The translations under genes and the position numbers were made by a program. This document shows positions 18,101 to 24,877 of a stretch of 64,000 nucleotides of DNA, in pieces. The notes under the pieces are model-generated. The model did not search any database, was not told the DNA's origin, and was given only the letters and a program-made list of their open reading frames with translations. Position 1 is the first letter of the stretch, and each line of letters starts with the position of its first letter. The stretch is taken from positions 62,001-126,000 of the forward strand of contig CAJOKE010000015.1 in NCBI GenBank assembly GCA_905235225.1, in the 5' to 3' direction. The DNA comes from Paludibacteraceae bacterium (GTDB taxonomy: Bacteria; Bacteroidota; Bacteroidia; Bacteroidales; Paludibacteraceae).

Positions 18101-19235
18101 GTGCGTTGGCAGGGTTACCCCAGTCGTATGTCACTTCGTCCCCCGTGTCAGGATCCGTTTCCGTAGATTGGTTATTGGCACCGCAGCCCATATACATATA
18201 GCAGACCACGGGCATTGAAGATGTAATAGCAACAGATGGGTTAGCGTCAGCCAGTTGGATGATGTTGGTTAGAGACTGCCCCCGATTAAGCGTTACTGTT
18301 TGTGTACTTGAAGCGCGGACATATGTCACTTCGGTACCATCATACGAAGCGGTTATCTGTATTCTGTTACGCAGCGTCCCCCCCACTCTGCCGACATAAA
18401 AGGCAGTTCCCCACATAGTCTGCGGAATAGCCTGTTCAAAGGTGTGGTTAGCCGAATAAGCACCACTATTCGGGATTTTGGTAGCCTCATTACCATTGAA
18501 GACAGCAATCGGTTTATCTGCACAAACCGTACTACCGCTCAAATCAATAATATCAGAGTCCGTTTTTTTGAGTTGGCTTTTCACCAAGTAGGATTCGCCC
18601 TTATTGAGCGTAACCGAAATAGCAGAACCAGCTTGATTATTGCTATAAGTTACGCAAGACGGGACGATGGTCACCTGCGTTTTATCTTCAGTAGCGACAA
18701 CGGCAAACTCAGTAGATTTTCCATCATCAGGATAGACCTGTACAAAGTACTCTTTGCCCAAAATATCCTTAGGCAGCAGCAGTGTGGCATCACGCATAGA
18801 GTTAGCACTTGTACCGCCGACTTCGGTAATGGCATAGCAACTGAATTTTGTTTTCCCGTCCGCAGCGGAAATACATATACCGCGTTGGGATTTACTCTCA
18901 CTCTCATCCGGCGTGGGACAAAGCGCAACAGGGTCAAGTCCCTCCAACTTATAGAAATACTGCTGTCCGCCTCCTGACACATCAGTAAATGTACCCAAGC
19001 TATTGGCACCACGGGTAGCGCGAATGGTAACGGGACTTTCGGAAACAGCATAAAAAGAGACCTTTAAGGTTTTGTCCGTAGTCGGATCCGCTCCGTTATT
19101 GGAGAGGAAAGTCATCCAGAACTCCGTGCCGTATGTACCGGCAAGGTTATCCTGCGCCTTGAGAGGGAAGGAGAACGCCGCAAACAAGACTGCAGTTAAA
19201 ACGGCAAACAATATATAAGGATGACGCCAACGCAT
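12129..19235 (-). CDS. giant (2368 aa) secreted repeat protein with IgGFc-binding-like N-domain and T9SS type A tail
   Basis: A signal peptide (hydrophobic core AVLTAVLFAAFSFPLKAQ) is followed by a region of ~450 residues resembling the IgGFc-binding-protein N-terminal domain (DATLLLPKDILGKEYFVQVY, TEFAVVATEDKTQVTIVPS). A long array of Cys-containing modules then runs from roughly residue 680 to 2130. Each ends in a strand of the form (G/H/E)CDS(I/V/T)xxLxLxVxP; I count about 16 CDS-type ends plus two degenerate ones. The last ~80 residues fit a T9SS type A sorting domain (KANPV, LFNPFGSLIQSG, LPALSGIYMFEL, KVLVE). It is probably a cell-surface or secreted adhesin exported by Sec then T9SS. 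It has its own promoter, and a barrel gene follows 9 bases downstream. No enzymatic motif is visible. Confidence 0.85.
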   Translation of the reverse strand: MRWRHPYILFAVLTAVLFAAFSFPLKAQDNLAGTYGTEFWMTFLSNNGADPTTDKTLKVSFYAVSESPVTIRATRGANSLGTFTDVSGGGQQYFYKLEGLDPVALCPTPDESESKSQRGICISAADGKTKFSCYAITEVGGTSANSMRDATLLLPKDILGKEYFVQVYPDDGKSTEFAVVATEDKTQVTIVPSCVTYSNNQAGSAISVTLNKGESYLVKSQLKKTDSDIIDLSGSTVCADKPIAVFNGNEATKIPNSGAYSANHTFEQAIPQTMWGTAFYVGRVGGTLRNRIQITASYDGTEVTYVRASSTQTVTLNRGQSLTNIIQLADANPSVAITSSMPVVCYMYMGCGANNQSTETDPDTGDEVTYDWGNPANALVVPWSHRTKEMSFYTAPIENQSADDKQKFYVQVVTDKADIGKIKLDNTTIPAASYSNIAGNANKVFANVEIVAHGKHHLSSTGSGFTGFVHGMTSAARAYQYTLGFDPPKYLDSLFITNNEQLMSSKSYTLPYMDNKGWYQRQPIDFPIDQQRIDTAYVCDSTVVNFFGQLAEQNKTDEVIWKIYKCDRTGKKIEPAIKEFKSTANGSIKHNYSYQFIVDPQKNLSPDKRDPFTYYAVDMEKYKKHLICTDLPDDADTLRTMVRVQRQYNDTTWRIVCETDTVHFFKHSDRMVGSGLNEETTFRFNYKGSDTKTVAFKKGDNTWTRRYMSMNGCDSIVTLKLYGCDTVYHRLDTTVCESGLKTMIIKDGNYSDRFFGTKFKTLSQTELLTLARENKMQPYDSIYRNARLTRTCGNDDLKLYLDHGCKYNGCPDTFDLHLTIMPLLYYPTDKPQTLAWCVGTDATETYDEWKRADGTVIKKITQTDEAFNVGAHMGVGYFADTVWYNPCPECSDGKCPKEINLLHLRKVDSKPVIDTVHICQNETYRHVAFMAKDRKDYVGWDLPLGQQPDETHQVDVRIDNVKQCEYTLTLRLFVHPAYVKDGSHDTEIKETKTTCIAKTPSDHFEWDNHFNHQVWSVIERKRVNASNISTQTAGTFIYIDSLKTLTCTECGKDSKSACDSICRLTLIVSPEKHFKDSFDLCRNKMLEYKWEGTSYYFYGEEYKGDKRGVPNSMELKNSDYLNDDCKGTKCYEQVFKGLTKYGCDSTRTLKIRLLKTFVTTVDTFICETQTYTFFGESKKWDYVPGGENMYTLSKTVPSQCGCDSGVTHYVYVRPVYADLRDQPDTTCQVNADDAFYTWLNHPRTDEPARDIWMINTKTNEKQKVKTNAIPLKTAGTFTLIDSLKTKTCPKCQDNGCDSITSISLTIIPTYHNKYNYQLSSEGYWLWDDTLFVGGPKAVVPSGITYSEKIVVPGTDCYTHTRHHTSVDALGHVVGTHRSCDSIVTWCIKVGEVFRDTAYAPVCENCSYTWTMTDKNSGNTKTIVINDVPAAGETKWYYDSLKTSMGFDSIYNLQLTGFPTKYATATNEVCQGDEFEWLGHPGQRGELYIVKGGIATPISANNFIRTISKEYGTYLIRDSMVTDTVFYNPGTKLYEPVHCDSIWELTLTVNPTFTERYNYDKVKFEASMCSNETLLWQHRLFVGFDYDEAAHPIDKPSNLTPYDSVLYLPRTANLQFYDSVAEQTGTWNHGCDSINYVTIHISVYDTTWLKPHIGDNNTNWYFGGHGGTFRYNNKDRVTREDLVPSASVDYSDANRSEIHRFFFIDTLQSVLTGCDSIVWDSVYIHPSYRFTFDTLLCSNNDWSWRPESPNADKFKNINTLVTDVYYDSLFAGPYHIDSVYVLNLTIQPGAKHYFGRNMCKNDTIEWELQKIFYEENKGDIEVKYKTGSECDSVLIFKPTFYNFYHYNVETIESDSICRYDTLIWVSPGETTPHTAALRGEKGEHFDYLPTDTVGWITIYDSLHTTAPCHCDSTYTLRYYVKPSYRFYDTATICSNDTLEWRGQILYSDTATVLHTKDSYATLNGSCDSIYYLTLYVNQAYDSVRYDTICGNTERFEWEGHDLSAWLQTHLPDTLPSDTFLLTRYDTQLECDSVFKLYLNVRPILTEEWRDTICTGESYALNDKIFTTSGIYRDTLTNSFGCDSFAVVHLAVVPPTRFTIDPAIVCADNGAYDLVFAFDTESGFQPRQVSIVYDSLAKACGYPEDTVVLPVVGNMVEMELPVTDEDYVRPNYYSAVIYFDNGTCDDRELQRTDFHFTVNYPSWLLEQHWADAIGILSAEYNGGYSFSSYQWYKDGKQLAGETKPYLFAPDYLEVGAEYSVELTRIGDTLGVMSCSIVAAQRDNKLIPQKPYVSVVPTMVVKANPVVHIMCSQFGGEFKLFNPFGSLIQSGRFEPDEHNVYEVRLPALSGIYMFELNQENGEVRTVKVLVE

Positions 19236-19253
19236 AAAAGTTCAAAAACGGCG

Positions 19254-19285
19254 CAAAGGTACTACAAAAAAACGGTATTTGCAAA
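19254..19285 (-). promoter_or_regulatory. promoter for the giant T9SS protein operon
   Basis: On the minus strand a -7 TACCTTTG (19254-19261) lies 20 bases after a TTTG (19282-19285), about 20 bases upstream of the start codon at 19235. The predicted leader is short. Confidence 0.8.
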
Positions 19286-19344
19286 TAAAATGTAGCAGTT
19301 TTTCACATTCGTACTTTTATTTGTCATAATGTCCGACTTTTGCT

Positions 19345-21141
19345 CTACTGTTTCAGAGGAATAGTATCATTCTGCACAAAAGCCGCGGTATCGGGACCGA
19401 GTATGTCGAGCATTTCGTTCATTTCGTCCGCAGAAATCAACTCGCGGTTATCGCGCACTCCCATCAACGGTCCGAAGAACACCTTGGCAACCGCCCTGCC
19501 GATGACTTTTCCCAATTTGAATTTAGGGGATGTGATGTCGCCCTTAACCGGGACCTCCAGCACGACAATTCCTTGTGCCGATTTGAGCATATCGACCCCC
19601 AATTTCAAAGGAACGTTTTTATATTTGGCTTTGGAGCGTCGTGCTTTTTTACCGATTTGAGGCTGGTCGATTGTGATTTTGTTATCACTAAGCAGTTTTC
19701 CGCCATTAACCGTCGCGCCAATCTGTGCCGCCAACTCCCCTTGTTCAACCGGGCAGGCGAACATATCCACCACATAGGGTGAGAACGCAGTAAGTTGCAT
19801 GCCGGTCAATTTAAGATTGAGGCGATGGTTGCCTTGCGACAAATCCAAACCGCCTACATAGTCGGCATTCAGTTTAGCCCCATCGGAGAAGCGGCCTGAC
19901 AAGTGCAAACTGTTTTTTCCCTGACCGGCGATGTTATTGCCGGACAAAGAGAGTGTATCAATACTATATTTGACGTGCGGTTTCACGGATTTGTCTTCAA
20001 AAGCAATATCATGAGCCGTCACGAGCAAGTGCCTTGTTGACCAAGTCAGCGGTTGGTCAACAGTATTCCCTGAAATCTGCAGCGAGTCATTATCAGCAAT
20101 TTGTATTTCTTCGGATATGGAATCAGCCGTCTGTTCATCGGGTTCACGAAGCAGGCGTGAGAGTGTATTATATTTATCGGTCCGCACGAAATTAGCGGTA
20201 ACGCCGGTAATAGAGACCGTATCCAACAAGAAACTATTGGCGGCAATATCGCCGCGACGGATAACGAGTCTGATATTGTCCAGACCGGCAACAGGTTCCT
20301 CATCTTCATCCGTAATATTCAAGCCCGACAATCCCAAACCGCCGGATAGAACCATATCCCTGACATTATTAAGGCTGCCATCAATATGAATACTGCCGGA
20401 AACCAAAGCCCCCAAGCCACTGACTTTCAAATAATCCTGCACCAACGGCAAGGCGACATCGGTATTAACCTGATCAAGTCTGAAGGTAACCGCATAGCGT
20501 TGCGAAGCCATAATATATCCGGCGGTGACGGTGACAGAACCACCCGTAGGCAGACTAAACTGCAGGCCGGCATTCGACTGTTGCGGACCGAAATACAGCC
20601 CAGGGACATTAAGGTTGACATTATCCACAGACCAGCGGTTATCGCGAAGCATGTCATGGTATGACAAGCGGCCATTACGCAGTTGGATATCCCGCAAAGA
20701 GACAGTCCATTGCGACGGGGTTGTATCTTTAGGAGTAGTGTCATTGGAAGCAAAGCGGCGGACTATATCCGAGAAGTTAAAATCGTTCGCGCCACTGAGT
20801 ACCTGTCCCGTGAATTCATCCAAATGGATGTGTGACAAGTTAACGTGTTTTCCCGCCAAGGCAAGCCAGTTCATTTGGACGTGCAGTCTGTCGAACGCCA
20901 CAAAATCCGTCAAGCCATTAGCCTCTTTACAATGAAAATCCCGTATGGTCACAGTCCCGAAAAAGGGATTAATAAAGACACTTTTCACCGACATGTCGCG
21001 TCCTATAAAATCTTGTCCATGATTATTAATGACAGGTTTGGCAACTGGGGACAATGCCATAACGAGCAGCAGCAACGCGACCGGCACACCAACAATCCAA
21101 GCGACGATCCGCAGGGATTTTTTCATTTTGTCATTTACCAT
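19345..21141 (-). CDS. AsmA-like / DUF748 domain protein
   Basis: A single N-terminal membrane helix (IVAWIVGVPVALLLLVMALSPVAKPVI) is followed by ~560 residues with DUF748/AsmA-type features: DMSVKSVFINPFFGTVTIRDF, the layered beta repeats LHVQMNWLAL, ISGNTV and TLSLSGNNI, and the C-terminal GAQVNG-like segment IGATVNGGKLLSDNKITI. AsmA-like proteins bridge the inner and outer membranes in lipid transport or outer-membrane homeostasis. The role of this one is inferred from family only. Length (598, or 593 from the second Met) fits. It follows recQ by 13 bases in the same direction and presumably shares its promoter. Confidence 0.8.
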   Translation of the reverse strand: MVNDKMKKSLRIVAWIVGVPVALLLLVMALSPVAKPVINNHGQDFIGRDMSVKSVFINPFFGTVTIRDFHCKEANGLTDFVAFDRLHVQMNWLALAGKHVNLSHIHLDEFTGQVLSGANDFNFSDIVRRFASNDTTPKDTTPSQWTVSLRDIQLRNGRLSYHDMLRDNRWSVDNVNLNVPGLYFGPQQSNAGLQFSLPTGGSVTVTAGYIMASQRYAVTFRLDQVNTDVALPLVQDYLKVSGLGALVSGSIHIDGSLNNVRDMVLSGGLGLSGLNITDEDEEPVAGLDNIRLVIRRGDIAANSFLLDTVSITGVTANFVRTDKYNTLSRLLREPDEQTADSISEEIQIADNDSLQISGNTVDQPLTWSTRHLLVTAHDIAFEDKSVKPHVKYSIDTLSLSGNNIAGQGKNSLHLSGRFSDGAKLNADYVGGLDLSQGNHRLNLKLTGMQLTAFSPYVVDMFACPVEQGELAAQIGATVNGGKLLSDNKITIDQPQIGKKARRSKAKYKNVPLKLGVDMLKSAQGIVVLEVPVKGDITSPKFKLGKVIGRAVAKVFFGPLMGVRDNRELISADEMNEMLDILGPDTAAFVQNDTIPLKQ

Positions 21142-21154
21142 TATATTATTTTTT

Positions 21155-22876
21155 TCATTTAGTTATTTTTGCAGTACGGCAGACATCGCATTTACCGCAG
21201 GGTGGCGCATCCACTTCGCCGAAATAACCGGCAAGGACCTGCTCTCGGCAGAACTGTTTCTGCTCTGCATATTCAATCATCGCCGCCAAGCGTGTAACAT
21301 AATGTTTGCGTCGTTCCGCCCAGACACGTTGCGGCAGGAAAACATCGGCCTGCCTCTCCTTCACCATAGTCAAGGCGCATGCGACAGTTCTGGGCAGGTA
21401 GGTGACTATATGCCTTTGCGCCAAGGAAACCAACAATTCGTGCATAGCATCGTCCACTCCGCTGATATACTGCAGATCGGTGAAAATGCCCGTATATTGG
21501 CGCATAAGGAACTGTAGCAACTGCTCCTGCTGTTTATTGAGGTTGAGTTCATACATTGTCTCCCGCGAGACGTTAATGCGAACACGGGGTTGTGTTTCCT
21601 GTTCATCATGGAATTCTATCCATCCGGCTTGCGAGAGCAGATGCAAGGCGGCATAGGTCTGCAAGAGGGGGAGGTGCATCACCTGACAAAGTTTGTCCAT
21701 ATGCAAGGCGAACGTATGCCCCAGTCCACTACCTTCGCCTATTTGCAAGAAATCGCAGGTGTTATGGTACACCCTGCAGACAAATTCCTCGGGTGGAAAA
21801 TTATCGGAAACACGTTTACGCGCTTTAACACGATCTTCGGGTGCATACAACAAGACGCAATAAGCGTTTTGTCCATCCCGTCCGGCTCGTCCGGCTTCCT
21901 GGAAATAAGCCTCGGGGCTATCGGGCAAATCATAGTGCAGGACAATCCTGACATCCGGTTTGTCGATTCCCATGCCAAAAGCATTGGTACAGACCATAAC
22001 ACGGCATTGTGTTTTTCGCCAGGATTCCTGCCGTGCAGCGCGCTCGAGTGTATCCAGGCCGGCATGATAACTGTTGGCTGTTATGCGATTATCGTCCAGC
22101 AGTTGTGCCAGTTCCTCAGTCCGTTTGCGATTACGCACATACACTATTGCCGACCCCTGTACAGAAGAAAGGATATGAATGAGTTGCTGCTGTTTCTCTT
22201 TGGAGTCGGAACAGTAGCGGACAATATAATTCAGGTTATCCCGATGAACGCTCTGCCGGAACATTTTCCAGTCATCCGTATTATTCAACGAAAGATGCCG
22301 TACAATATCCTGCGCGACTTCAGTGGTAGCGGTTGCCGTCAGAGCGAGAATGGGGATGCGGTGGTCAAACAGTTCGCGTATTTCGGCGATGCGGGTATAT
22401 GAAGGGCGAAAATCGTGTCCCCACTGGGAGATACAGTGTGCCTCATCGACAGCAATGAGGCGTACAGGCAATTGTGCGAGGCGTTTACGGAAGTCATCAC
22501 TGACAAGTCTTTCCGGGCTGACATAGAGAAAGCGGTAAGGTCCGAATTGGCAATTATCGAGCGCAATTCGCTGTTTTTCATAAGGCAGCCCTGTATAGAT
22601 GGCAGCGGCGCGGATATCGCGCTGTTTGAGATTTTCGACCTGATCTTTCATCAAAGCGATGAGCGGTGTTATGACGAGGCAGAGTGTGCCATTTTGTCCG
22701 CCATTCTGCTCCGCCATGACCAAAGTCGGAATCTGGAAGCAGAGGGACTTACCTCCCCCTGTAGGGAGAATAGCCAAGGTGTCGTTTCCGGTCAAGACGG
22801 AGTTGATGATTTCCGTTTGTAAGGGTCGGAAGGAGTCATAGCCAAAATATTTTTTGAGTACCTGTAGGGGTGTCAC
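21155..22876 (-). CDS. RecQ-family ATP-dependent DNA helicase (short form)
   Basis: A 3'-5' DNA helicase of the RecQ family involved in recombination and repair. Motifs in order: Q motif FGYDSFRPLQ, Walker A LPTGGGKSLCF, DEAH box VDEAHCISQWGHDFRP, TATATTEV, and motif VI QEAGRAGRDGQ. The C-terminal Zn-binding Cys cluster is displaced to the very end (FGEVDAPPCGKCDVCR), with no HRDC domain, unlike the second RecQ at 31259. The longest frame opens with TTG at 22900, but that TTG lies in the -7 promoter box. The GTG at 22876 gives MTPLQVLKKYFGYDSF, which matches the family N-terminus, so I chose it (573 residues). Confidence 0.88.
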   Translation of the reverse strand: MTPLQVLKKYFGYDSFRPLQTEIINSVLTGNDTLAILPTGGGKSLCFQIPTLVMAEQNGGQNGTLCLVITPLIALMKDQVENLKQRDIRAAAIYTGLPYEKQRIALDNCQFGPYRFLYVSPERLVSDDFRKRLAQLPVRLIAVDEAHCISQWGHDFRPSYTRIAEIRELFDHRIPILALTATATTEVAQDIVRHLSLNNTDDWKMFRQSVHRDNLNYIVRYCSDSKEKQQQLIHILSSVQGSAIVYVRNRKRTEELAQLLDDNRITANSYHAGLDTLERAARQESWRKTQCRVMVCTNAFGMGIDKPDVRIVLHYDLPDSPEAYFQEAGRAGRDGQNAYCVLLYAPEDRVKARKRVSDNFPPEEFVCRVYHNTCDFLQIGEGSGLGHTFALHMDKLCQVMHLPLLQTYAALHLLSQAGWIEFHDEQETQPRVRINVSRETMYELNLNKQQEQLLQFLMRQYTGIFTDLQYISGVDDAMHELLVSLAQRHIVTYLPRTVACALTMVKERQADVFLPQRVWAERRKHYVTRLAAMIEYAEQKQFCREQVLAGYFGEVDAPPCGKCDVCRTAKITK

Positions 22877-22897
22877 AGAATTGAGCAAAAATTTTTG

Positions 22898-22929
22898 CAA
22901 AGGTATATCTTTTTCCTGACATTCACAAA
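22898..22929 (-). promoter_or_regulatory. promoter for the short recQ / DUF748 operon
   Basis: Minus-strand -7 TACCTTTG at 22898-22905 and a TTTG about 20 bases further upstream (near 22926-22929). It overlaps the TTG that opens the longest recQ frame, which supports the downstream GTG start. Confidence 0.78.
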
Positions 22930-23084
22930 TTATTACGCATAAAATACTCTTTTCCGTATTATTTTGACATTTTGTCAGGGAAAGGGGGATTTGGGTGACA
23001 TTTTGATAAAAGGAGGCGGCAGGGAAGTGGCGGGTAAGTGGTTGGTTTAGTAATATACATGTAAGTGGTTGGTATTGGAAATAA

Positions 23085-23139
23085 CCGAATAATATCCTAA
23101 TAATAACCTAATAATAACCTAATAAAATCCTAATATAGA
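23085..23139. repeat. 11-bp tandem repeat, five units (CCTAATAATAA)
   Basis: Five consecutive 11-base units begin at 23085, 23096, 23107, 23118 and 23129. The second and third are identical (CCTAATAATAA); the others differ at one to four positions. The array is intergenic and AT-rich. Similar 11-base periods with unrelated sequences occur at 43724 and 48303. Confidence 0.9.
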
Positions 23140-23206
23140 GTATGGAGAAAGTGAGAAGAATGGAGTGATTAAAAGTAAGAAGCGTAAAGGCAGTGAGAAG
23201 CACGGT

Positions 23207-23266
23207 CGGGTGTAGGGACGGGGGTAAGGCCTGGTGTAAGGTTGGGTGTAAGGTCGGGTGTAGGGA
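23207..23266. repeat. 12-bp tandem repeat, five units (CGGGTGTAGGGA-like)
   Basis: Five 12-base units begin at 23207, 23219, 23231, 23243 and 23255, followed by a partial sixth. The first and fifth are identical (CGGGTGTAGGGA); consensus is YKGGTGTARGGW. It is G-rich on the plus strand. It sits just downstream of the sus operon terminator. Confidence 0.9.
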
Positions 23267-23272
23267 CGGGTA

Positions 23273-23306
23273 TAAAAAAGGGCGTACCTTAGCGGCACGC
23301 CCTTAT
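23273..23306 (-). terminator. rho-independent terminator of the sus-like operon
   Basis: On the minus strand AAGGGCGT pairs with ACGCCCTT (23278-23285 with 23297-23304), with a short internal extension, and is followed by a run of six Ts. It lies about 45 bases past the end of the susE-like gene. Confidence 0.85.
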
Positions 23307-23346
23307 AGGAATTCAAGTTAAACTTACACCGAGTAAAGGTTAAGTA

Positions 23347-24794
23347 TTACTTCAAGTTAGCAGTTACATCAATCTCTTTATCAGCAGAGATGTCGGTAAT
23401 ATCGTTGGTTTGTGCACCACCATCGTTATTGTTGAAGATAACGCTGATAGGAGCAACGACGTCTTTGAACTCATAAACGACTTTACCGTCAACGACATCA
23501 ACCTTTGTACCAGGCCAATCACCTGCGAGGTTACCGCCACCGTTCCAAGCGTAAATAGCAACTTCTGTCCATTCAGCGGGGAAGTTAGTACCGGTAATGG
23601 TGATGGTGGTTGTCTCAAGGGGAGTACCCGGAGTGAATGCAGCCTTGAAGGAAGTGATACCTGCGCCATCCCAAACGAGAGTAACCTCGATATCATAAGT
23701 ACCTTCAGCAACGCCAGTGATGTTGCCATCAGCCTCACTGAGTGTTACGCCAGTAGCCTCGGTTACATCAGCCAAGCCAAGCCAAGCACCGTTAGCGCGG
23801 AACTTGAATTGAGCGTCAGCAGCAAAAGTCATGCTGGTCATTTTGTAAACATATGTACCAGCTTTAGAAGTAGCGTCAGTTACATTGGATTTAGCAGCAT
23901 CGTAAACAGCGAGGCTTGTGCCAGTAGGATCACCCCAACCGTTCATTGTACCAGAGATACCAACAACGAATGTAGAAGGTCACCAGTTTTCTTCATCTCA
24001 TAAGAATAGCTATCCTTGATTTCACCTTTAGCGCGTTTGAAAGTAAGCACAATGTCATAGATGCCACCCTCTTCGACTTTGATGTTGTCACCACCGGAAA
24101 CCATATCCTTACCAAGAGAAGTTTCAGCCTTTACTTGTTCAGCAGCATCAAGGTTAATCTTCCAGAATTGTCCGTGTGAGAATTTGAATTCAGCGCCAGA
24201 AGTCAGTTCTTGACCTTTCCAAGTCCAGGATGCGCCATCAGCAGCAGCCTCTGTGTATTGGGTGTATCCCCAACCGTTCATAGCACCACGAACGCCCCAA
24301 ACAACAGGAGCGATAATAACTTGTGCGCCACCGGCAGCATCAAGCTGTTTATCCTTGTTGAGGTCAAGCACGATGTGATAGAGACCGGTTTGCTCCACTT
24401 TCATAGTAGCAGTACCGACACTGATAGCACCAGCATATCCACCTTCAACATCAACACCGTCAGTTGTGAGGTTTTTCTTCTCGAGAGCAGCGGTGTAGTT
24501 AATGTTTTCGTTACCAGCTTTCTCAATGAAAGTGAACTCTTTACCACCTTCGAGGATGATGTACTTTTCATACATACCTTCGCGAGTAGCTTTGGTCACC
24601 TCGTTGGTACCATTTGCCATTCGGCAAGTAGCAGCTTCAGTAGCTTGCAAATTAGCCACGCCAGTAGCCTCACCTACGATGTAGAATCCGTTTTCAACGA
24701 TGTTCTCAATCGGAGTCGTCTCTTCTCTTTTACAAGAAGTGAAACATACGCCAACCATAGCGATAGCGCACATGATTAAACTTAACTTTTTCAT
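23347..24794 (-). pseudogene. SusE/SusF-like starch-binding outer-membrane lipoprotein, interrupted by one frameshift
   Basis: Two consecutive minus-strand frames (24794-23943 and the frame ending at 23347) together encode one ~480-residue SusE/F-type protein. The N-terminus has a lipoprotein signal (MVGVCFTSCKRE). Two related beta-sandwich modules follow, each with a G-x-MNGWG motif (VRGAMNGWGYTQY, ISGTMNGWGDPTG). The final module (EVAIYAWNGGGNLAGDWPG, VIFNNNDGGAQTND) resembles a CBM26-type starch-binding domain. The first frame is in register up to KKTGD near 23979 and then reads LLHSLLVSLVQ-stop. One base back, the frame reads PSTFVVGISGTMNGWG, restoring the second repeat. A single lost base (CCC to CC) explains this. 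It may be a true mutation or an assembly error. Genes upstream are susD- and susC-like. Confidence 0.85.
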
Positions 24795-24877
24795 TTGATT
24801 AGAAATTAGTTTGTTAGTTGATTAATAAAAAATTAGTTAATTAATATTTAGTCGTTTTTCAACGATTAAATAGTCGA

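Larger units (their letters stand above)
22930..23346. other. repeat-rich intergenic region between recQ and the sus locus
   Basis: About 400 bases with no credible gene. From left to right: TGACATTTTG at 22965-22974 and again at 22996-23005 (the first is part of the inverted repeat TGACATTTTGTCA, 22965-22977); GTAAGTGGTTGGT at 23034-23046 and 23061-23073; an 11-bp tandem repeat (23085-23139); a 12-bp tandem repeat (23207-23266); and the terminator of the sus operon. A 65-codon minus-strand frame here only reads through the repeat and the terminator. Confidence 0.7.

Noticed and set aside
12129..19235. plus-strand frames of 100-220 codons within the giant gene
   Set aside because: All are antisense to the repeat protein, recur with the repeat period, and lack promoters or motifs.
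22877..22900. TTG at 22900 as the start of the short recQ
   Set aside because: The TTG is part of the -7 promoter box TACCTTTG, so it would not be transcribed as a start codon.
23119..23316. 65-codon minus-strand frame with YTRP tetrapeptide repeats
   Set aside because: It runs through the sus terminator hairpin and the 12-bp tandem repeat and has no promoter. The repeat period of 12 simply keeps the frame open.
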